This document shows, in pieces, positions 56,717 through 64,000 of a stretch of 64,000 nucleotides of DNA; the stretch's first letter is position 1; each line of letters opens with the position of its first letter. The DNA comes from Hofstenia miamia. Its lineage: Eukaryota > Xenacoelomorpha > Acoela. The notes beneath the pieces are model-generated. The model saw only the letters and a program-made list of their open reading frames with translations. It had not been told where the DNA came from and ran no database searches. The translations under genes and the position numbers were made by a program. Location of the stretch: positions 409,289 through 473,288 of the forward strand of contig SCFE01000057.1 in assembly GCA_004352715.1 (NCBI GenBank), in the 5' to 3' direction.

Positions 56717-58740
56717 TTGCAAAAGGCTTGGTTCATGCCGCAATGCCGAGAGCCAGAATAATTTGAGCACTCACAAATTTGGAGATGCTACTAAATGAAG
56801 CAGAGGAAATAATTTATGATATCATAACTATAATAATGAAATATCTAATTTTTGTAACGAAAGCCATGCTTCTGATTGGCTTGACTAATGCTTTAAATAA
56901 TTTGCATCAAAGCTCTATTCTTGAACCAGTCAAGTAGAATTTACCTGGGCTCCATACTTTGGCACATATGCATTTCACAGTAGCCTGCTATATGCTGGGA
57001 AAACTATTAGTGGATTGCAACAAGGAGCTTCCTGAGCTTATTCTTAGTAGCTTGATAGCTGGCACTTGGATGATAGGCTATGTTTCGGTAGCGAATATTG
57101 GCAATCTATATGCCTTGCGATTATTACAGAACCGGGTTCTTCTATTGACATTTATGTCAAAATGAAGAGCTGTAGTATGTGGAGTCCCATGCACTTGGCA
57201 AAGGTAGACTCCAATATTTCCAAGGCACTTATTGGTGGGTTTGAACTACTTGGTGTTTCAATTGACGATAGCCAGTTAATGAAATGTTTTTCAAGAAACG
57301 TTCTAAAAACGCTCAGGCTTGTCTAGAGAAACACAACGAGCTTTGCAATCGTCAACCCACCATGAGTATCCTTAAAGTGTGCCTTAATACTCCAAAGCAT
57401 ACGCATGCAACTGAGATCTATTACCAGACTTGTGTGATGGGGTGAGGATTACGACCCCACCCCGCATGTGGGGCAGTTCTTAATTTCAACCCCCCATTTG
57501 GTAATGCGGTGATTTGCGTGTAAATACAGGAATATTTACATACAACTGTGAAAATTTTTCTTTGATTTGTGAAATTTACTGTTGTAATTCAGTACTAAAA
57601 ATAAATTCATTATTGTATTGTAATTCGTAAATACTGTGTATAGTGTCACCATATATGTTAGATTTATTTTCAAGATAAACATTTTGAAGAGTTGGCAAAC
57701 GTAATTGCGATTTCCCCTTTTGCAAATGGCGTCAAAAAGGATCTGGTCCGTCTCCAGTTCATCTGCGTTTATTGAAAGACTTCCAACATAGCTCATATGA
57801 ACGGTTGCAATCATATGCAAAATTTAATAAAAAACTGCGAATTATTCTCTGTGACTCAACTGTACATTTAGAAAAGCGGAACCGATTCTGATTAAAAATA
57901 TCATTATTATAATTACTTTGATTACTATTATTTTTTTCTTATGAACTAATAAATTTTTTGATTTTATTAATTTGTTCTTGCGAAGCGAAGAGGGGATTTG
58001 CGGGTTGAATCCACATATTCTATCTGCGGTGCGGAGTGGATTCCGTGAGTAGACTATAGCCCCGCAACAACCCTGTCTATTCTGAGAGAATCTGATAAAT
58101 TCACAAAGAATGCCATTTTATGCATCATTGGGTCACCATATCCTGATAGTGCATGGAATCATTTCCATAACAAAACTGCAGGCTTTGGTATACGTCGTGC
58201 CTGTGAACAGCATCTTTTTGCTAATTTGGGTTCTGTATTTAAAGCTCAAAACTGGGTTGCCCAACTCACCAATGCAAACACTGCCAATTCAGTGGATTTT
58301 GCTTTTTGCAAATCTGGATTTGAAGAATTGCTTCAGAATCGTACTCAGGAGGCTTTTTAAAGCAAGCTTGACAAAGTTCGATATGAAAAGAAGTTTCTTT
58401 GTCAATATGATCTAGTTAGATTACGCCCTCTTATTGTGGAGGCTTCTGGATCTTTGGGAACTACTATTCCTTTAAAAGCACTTGGTCGCACTAGATTTAC
58501 CCGTCATATTTCGGCTGCAATTTTCAACCATTTTAAGTGCACATGTGATTCAGATTGGGTTCCAGGTTTAGCTGAAAGTCGCAAATACTCAAGGCATCTT
58601 GATAAAGGAGCTCGTGAGGTTTGTGCTCTTGGCCGTAGAGGCACTAAAGGCTTCCCCAATACCTCAATAAAAAAATTCTATAAACTGGCCCTCCCTGTCG
58701 AATCGCGCAAAAATTTACAACAGTGATTTGATCACTGCAC
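56717..58740 (+). pseudogene. Unusual RT-family ORF, RT core and C-terminal part (copy B, right of the LINE insertion)
   Basis: Plus-strand words, in changing frames, are: AKGLVHAAMPRA, MLLIGLTNALNNLHQSSILE (motif A region, Asp lost), KTISGLQQGAS (motif B), and WHLDDRLCFGS (catalytic LDD at 57063-57074; HLDD where copy A has YLDD). Then follow LAIITEPGSSIDIYVKMKSC, IGGFELLGVSIDDSQ, TAGFGIRRACEQHLFANLGS (compare the GGLGLPLAS region of copy A), and VEASGSLGTTIPLKALG with a CTC motif near 58535. Multiple stops and a ~600-bp poorly matching interval (57440-58060) that may be another insertion show it is dead. The continuity with 51950-52285 across the LINE shows that the LINE came later. Confidence 0.7.
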
Positions 58741-60995
58741 ACGGGTGACTTTTGCAGTCTCTCAATTGCACTGATGCAAGGCAATACAAATATGATTATA
58801 GCAATATCTTTAGATTCTCATTGTTAAATTGTAATAATTTATGCTGTACTTTGCATTAAAATAAATTTGTAGGTTTATCGATAATTGCTAATCTTTTAAA
58901 AGTTTAATTTGTAAAATACTAAATTAAATGAATTTTAGAAATTTAGGATAAAAATTGAACGATTGAAAGCAAAACCAAATTTATAGTGAGACAATTGATT
59001 ATTACAGCTAAAGTACGCTATTGGGTTACTATTTGCACTAACGTTAACAACTGTTTTCTTATTATCGTTATTTTGGACATTGTGTTATATTTGGTGTTTT
59101 TGGAATAAATAAGAAGTGGATACATTAAGCATTAAAAACTGACTAATTTACAAATAATTTGAAAGTGAAATAACATTTTCTTAAAATTTCACCCTAAGAT
59201 TCAGTTAGCTTTCAATGGGTCAACAAAATTGGTTGAAATTCCCAACCCTTACCAAAAACACCGACACGAAAGGAAGACAACACCAGAGCTATCACGTCCG
59301 TGAAATGCCGCAAATAACTCTGCAAGTGAAGTGAATTGTATTATAGTTTGTAAATTTAGTCAGTTTGATGTGTTTCATTCTGAAATTAAGATAATTTCTA
59401 ATTTCTAACATACAAATGATTGGTGGTAAATTGTTTTGTGAATAGCGCATTGCCCCTATGTTTAAAAACTATGGGATGATAATTACCTTACGTATGCTAA
59501 GTATACATATAATATCTTGATTTAGAATTGACATCCTATGGTATATAAAACCTTCAAATGATATTCAATTTCATCCAATGAAAAATTTCGTTTATTTTCA
59601 AAACACATATTGTCACCCCAATCACTTTGATACTGAAACTTATGATGTGTAAGTGTAACTATTTTTGGCACCCTTCAAACTTTTGTAAATCATAGTGTTA
59701 GTGATCACTTCATGACTAGTCTATTTAATACTCATTACCAACCAATTGCTAAAAATTTGTCTATATCGGATAATATAACTCTATTGCCCGTCAACAAAAA
59801 TACAATTTTCAGAAACTTGAGCAAAATTGTATTGAGTAGTTTATTTGATAAAAATATTGCTATATTTTTCTATATATCTAACTGAAGAAGCTCCTGTAAA
59901 GCGAAAGCATATTTGTTTCAAATGTATGTATTAATATTGAAGAAGCTGTTGCTAGTTAAACTACGTGTTTGCTTAGCACTTGTGAAAAACAATGACAAAT
60001 GAACTACTGTTTGACTTAAATTAAATGTTAGCGATGCATTTTAAAAAACGACACTAGGGCAATCGTTTTTGGTATGACGAAAAAACCCTGTACTGCAGAC
60101 AATTTTCAACCCAATTAGCGGCGTTATCTCGCATCAAGAAACGAAACGTACTATACCTTAAATATCATTAACTCTGAGTTTACTCATTGATGAGTGGAAG
60201 ATAAATACGCGTCTGCTCAAAAAATTTCAACAAGTTGAGGAGCATTTAAACGATATGTTTTAGCAGTAACGGTTTATAAAAAGCTAATAATACTTAATTA
60301 CACCTAATTCTATAAGTTCAATTACACTTTTTACTGCAAACGAATTCAAAAAAAGAATCCGAAATAAAACTAAACTGCAAAAAACAAAATATATGAGTAT
60401 ATTACTAAAAACAAATAGTTGTTTAAAATATCTCAATTTTTTTGAATTTCAATTAATAAAATTTTTCTAAAAGAAATTCAATTTCAGAATAAAGAGTACA
60501 ACAATAAATTTCGCGTAATTAATTTCCAATTTTTCAGATGAAATTTTAATACAGAATAAAGCATTTATCAGCACAAAATATTTGAGCATTTTAACGAAAT
60601 GGGTATAATTTTTGATGAATGATTTCGGCAACTTCTGATGCTAAACACGTTTAAAATTGGAAGATTTTTACATAAGAATATTTCGAATTGGAATTAACCG
60701 TTCTAAATAACACTTCATTTACAATTCTAGCCACTATTAAAGACGCTTTCGAAAACAAATCTTTCTTCTTGTTTTCTGTAGTTTCGAAATGAAATTAATA
60801 TTTGTTTAGAAGAGGAAATTGTACTTCAATTGCATTAAGAAAGGAAATGAAATTTTGAGGTAACCTGTGTAAATGTATACAACATTCGTTGTTTACCTAA
60901 CATTCACAAAATGAAAGCCTCATACATTTATACAATAAAAGACTATTAACATATCATGAATGAAATATATACAAATGATACAAAGAGTTTAATAA
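58741..60995. other. AT-rich intergenic stretch downstream of the SLC35C1-like gene
   Basis: No gene, RNA or clear repeat is recognised. Confidence 0.5.
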
Positions 60996-62938
60996 CTACA
61001 CTTTTGATGTTGTTTGAGGCATCTTTTCCTCATGTGCTTTTTTCATTTCTAATTGTCGAACCCTACTGTAAGCTGCAGAAGCTAACAAAACTACTGCATT
61101 TGAGATCCACCACAGCATAGTTTTCACTTCCGAAAAATATACAACAGATATGAGTGTTTGAGCACAGGCTTTTGCAGTTCCAGAAATGTTATGTGTCAAT
61201 GGGCTGGTTACTTGAATTTGTAAGGCTGTACAGTAACCAATTAAAACTCCTAAATATAGAAATTGAAAAATGAGTGATTTATAAAAATTATTTACACATC
61301 GCAAATTTATTAAAATAATGACGTTTTATCACAATTTCAAAAATTCCAACTGCAATTTCAAAATATGAACGTTAACTTTATGTTGGAATAAGCCTAAAAT
61401 AAAATTATTTGTAATAACTGATCAATGTGCTGACACCTGAGCCTTTAGCATCTTTTTTTAGCGATAGAAACAGCTTGATTTCACGTTTTAATTATTAATA
61501 GATTGAAATGGATGTCGAAAAATTATAATTGAACTCCTTCCTACCCCTGGGAGCAAACATGATCGCTGATTATAAAACATAAAATTAAAGAATGATCGAA
61601 TGATAATATCGCAGCATGGCAGTGCGTTTAATTGGCACATTAATTTGTGTATTCAATTAATTGTAAGTGCACGACAAAAGCGCACACAACAGAATTCGAA
61701 CATTCCTTTTAGATAAAAAATTCAAGTGTAAATTAAGTTTGATCGCAAGTTTCTTAAATGCTGCCAATCCGGACCCATGTCCGCCAAATTTACTATTACT
61801 TATGCAAGGTTCTTGCAGAGGCTTAAGCTATATTAATTAATTGCAATAAATGCGAAATCCTGGGCAAATAAACTGCATTGATAAAGAAACTGCATTGGAA
61901 TAAAGAAACTTCGAATAGTCTTTATTTGACAAAACAATAAATTTAAAATGCAATTAAATATATTTTCAATAATCAATTTCATCAAAATCACACAACCAAT
62001 AAAATTCATTTGTTATTTAATTATGAATTGCCTTGTTCAATCTATGACACTCCACATAAGTTAGCGGTAAGCTAAATTCTGTACCTCCCCCTCACACAGC
62101 GCCCTAAGCTAAAGCCTGCACTCGTATTCGATTCACACAGTCAAAGAAAGTGATTCCCACGTCGTTTCTTTCGTTTGGGAGGTCTGAACTCATGCATTAG
62201 AGTTGTGAGGAAACTAATTGGTTGGTTTTAGCCGTCCTCTTAGAGCAAAACAAGAAAGGCATAGTTGCATTAATCAACTCTACAATGAGAAGGTATTGAT
62301 GATTCATGTTCAACACATAAATTCTATTGTTGACTCTTAATGTATTAAACTTTTGTAGCCCAATGAAATTAAATGGCAAAATTACAAAAGAAAAGAATGA
62401 AAACGCTATTACGTTTATTTGCTATAATTAATTTTATTAAGCACGTGGTCTAGCCCTGTCCGTGCTATTCTGTGCTAAAGAAGGGATGATTTAACCTATT
62501 ATTCAATTAAAATATTAATATTTGAACTAACCGAAAATGCCAGCTAAATTCATAAAAAACCAAAAGTTGAAAGCCCCAATGTAAGGAAATCCAATTAGAA
62601 TTTGAACTTCATTGTTTAAAAATATCAATGGAATGAACAATATAGTAGCATTTATATTGTTGTAAAATTGCAAGGACCAGATGTTGTCGTCGACTATTGG
62701 AAGAACTCGTTTGGTATAAATAGCATTCAGCGAAACAGAGGCACTGGCAAGAATACCACACGCTACACCCCAGTATGAAACACTCCCTAAAAGCAAAACA
62801 ATAGAAATTATCAAAATCAGCTGTACCTTCAGAAGCTTTTTGCTGGTCAACACCAAGCATGAAGCCAAACACAATAAAAGCACAGCATGCTAATGCTGAT
62901 GGAGACGTCTTTTGACCGATGATTACATAAGTAAACAC
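60996..62938 (-). CDS. GDP-fucose transporter (SLC35C1 type), last three exons
   Basis: The exons in transcript order are 62827-62938, 62532-62786 and 60996-61249. Phases agree throughout and the GT-AG borders are clear: donors GTACAG and GTTAGT, acceptors TTTTAG and ATTTAG. The product is a multi-pass Golgi membrane antiporter that imports GDP-fucose for fucosylation. Diagnostic words are FGFMLGVDQQ, VSLNAIYTKRVLP, IWSLQFYNNINA and NLAGIFGVLIGYCTALQIQ. Downstream are VTSPLTHNISGTAKACAQT, the highly conserved nucleotide-sugar transporter signature, and TMLWWISNAVVLLASAAYS. The tail is basic (MKKAHEEK). Comparison with the human protein places these exons over roughly its last 200 of 364 residues. 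The 5' exons are not visible and probably lie in the gap at 63239-63945 or beyond the window. The intron at 62787-62826 is only 40 nt; the other is 1,282 nt. Confidence 0.93.
61250..62531 (-). other. Large intron of the SLC35C1-like gene
   Basis: AT-rich sequence between the last two exons. No nested gene or repeat is recognised in it. Confidence 0.8.
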
Positions 62939-63238
62939 CTAAATTAGTTGTAGAAATTAGGTTTACTAAAATCTCTACTTAATGGTCACGTAATAATAAA
63001 CCATAATATATACAATCTTTGATTGCCAATCGTAACAAACATAAAATAAAAATTTACAATTTTTAGCTTGTATATATATATATATATATATATACATATA
63101 TATTCGCCGTTTGTAATTTATACAGAATTTATATTCGTCATTTATAATCATTTTCATATATATACGCCGTTTGTAACAATATTCGTCGTTTGTAACCAAA
63201 AATTTTTTTTATATTAATGAAGTTGCAAATTTAAGTTT
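62939..63238 (-). repeat. Upstream intron segment with (TA)n and four copies of a 16-bp motif
   Basis: A (TA)n run lies at 63070-63100. The unit TATTCGCCGTTTGTAA, with variants, occurs at about 63101, 63132, 63161 and 63180. The units are irregularly spaced, so this is not a simple satellite. The segment ends at the 707-N gap. Confidence 0.65.
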
Positions 63239-63945
63239 NNNNNNNNNNNNNNNNNNNNNNNNNNNNNNNNNNNNNNNNNNNNNNNNNNNNNNNNNNNNNN
63301 NNNNNNNNNNNNNNNNNNNNNNNNNNNNNNNNNNNNNNNNNNNNNNNNNNNNNNNNNNNNNNNNNNNNNNNNNNNNNNNNNNNNNNNNNNNNNNNNNNNN
63401 NNNNNNNNNNNNNNNNNNNNNNNNNNNNNNNNNNNNNNNNNNNNNNNNNNNNNNNNNNNNNNNNNNNNNNNNNNNNNNNNNNNNNNNNNNNNNNNNNNNN
63501 NNNNNNNNNNNNNNNNNNNNNNNNNNNNNNNNNNNNNNNNNNNNNNNNNNNNNNNNNNNNNNNNNNNNNNNNNNNNNNNNNNNNNNNNNNNNNNNNNNNN
63601 NNNNNNNNNNNNNNNNNNNNNNNNNNNNNNNNNNNNNNNNNNNNNNNNNNNNNNNNNNNNNNNNNNNNNNNNNNNNNNNNNNNNNNNNNNNNNNNNNNNN
63701 NNNNNNNNNNNNNNNNNNNNNNNNNNNNNNNNNNNNNNNNNNNNNNNNNNNNNNNNNNNNNNNNNNNNNNNNNNNNNNNNNNNNNNNNNNNNNNNNNNNN
63801 NNNNNNNNNNNNNNNNNNNNNNNNNNNNNNNNNNNNNNNNNNNNNNNNNNNNNNNNNNNNNNNNNNNNNNNNNNNNNNNNNNNNNNNNNNNNNNNNNNNN
63901 NNNNNNNNNNNNNNNNNNNNNNNNNNNNNNNNNNNNNNNNNNNNN
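63239..63945. other. Assembly gap (707 N)
   Basis: Undetermined sequence, followed to the window end by a (TA)n run (63946-63978). The 5' exons of the SLC35C1-like gene may be here. Confidence 0.95.
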
Positions 63946-63981
<36 letters not shown>

Positions 63982-64000
63982 TAATTTAAAACTGACTAAA

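Noticed and set aside
1-64000. CRISPR arrays, tRNA or rRNA genes, prokaryotic operons
   Set aside because: No spaced direct-repeat array, cloverleaf or rRNA-like conserved segment was seen; introns, LINEs and a Golgi transporter mark the window as animal nuclear DNA.

Overview
This is a window of a metazoan (invertebrate-type) nuclear genome. It is strongly AT-rich and gene-poor, with long non-coding stretches, many (TA)n and (ATATAC)n arrays, and transposable-element debris in successive layers. The species cannot be fixed from the window. The one recognisable host gene is an animal GDP-fucose transporter (SLC35C1 type) on the minus strand at the right end. One of its introns is only 40 nt long.

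Layout. 1-13 kb is mostly non-coding, with a 1,441-bp non-autonomous hAT element (2305-3745, 8-bp target duplication), a small decayed hAT copy (5596-5999) and dispersed repeats. 13-18.4 kb is a nested graveyard: CR1-type LINE fragments, a mariner/Stowaway-like element (13353-13882), and a minus-strand relic of an unusual reverse transcriptase (RT) whose C-terminus looks like a restriction-like endonuclease. That relic is split by a CR1 fragment, and a hAT transposase C-terminus lies beside it. 18.4-26 kb holds more CR1 RT debris. 26.9-28.9 kb carries a minus-strand cluster resembling the virion genes of Polinton/adintovirus-like elements: a nearly complete capsid-like gene, a small frameshifted ORF and a second interrupted virion-like gene. 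Two of these starts share an upstream sequence block. 30-47 kb is microsatellite, a decayed LINE RT (31.9-33.2 kb), miniature transposons, dispersed repeats and several local duplications that flank N's and are probably assembly artefacts. 47.8-50.1 kb is a 5'-truncated L2/CR1-like LINE on the minus strand with a single in-frame stop. 51.9-58.7 kb is a second relic of the unusual RT family, on the plus strand, cut in two by an apparently full-length CR1-type LINE (about 52.29-56.72 kb) whose two ORFs are intact. 61-63 kb is the SLC35C1-like gene.

The most interesting object is that CR1-type LINE. ORF1 carries an SGNH/esterase-like domain. ORF1 and ORF2 overlap in a UAAUGA stop-start. ORF2 opens with a hydrophobic leader ending in a 2A-like ribosome-skipping motif (GIEINPGP), followed by an apurinic-type endonuclease and an RT with YADD. 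Its product may therefore be made by re-initiation and then split co-translationally from a membrane-targeting leader. The capsid-like cluster and the RT family with a terminal nuclease-like motif are the next best leads.
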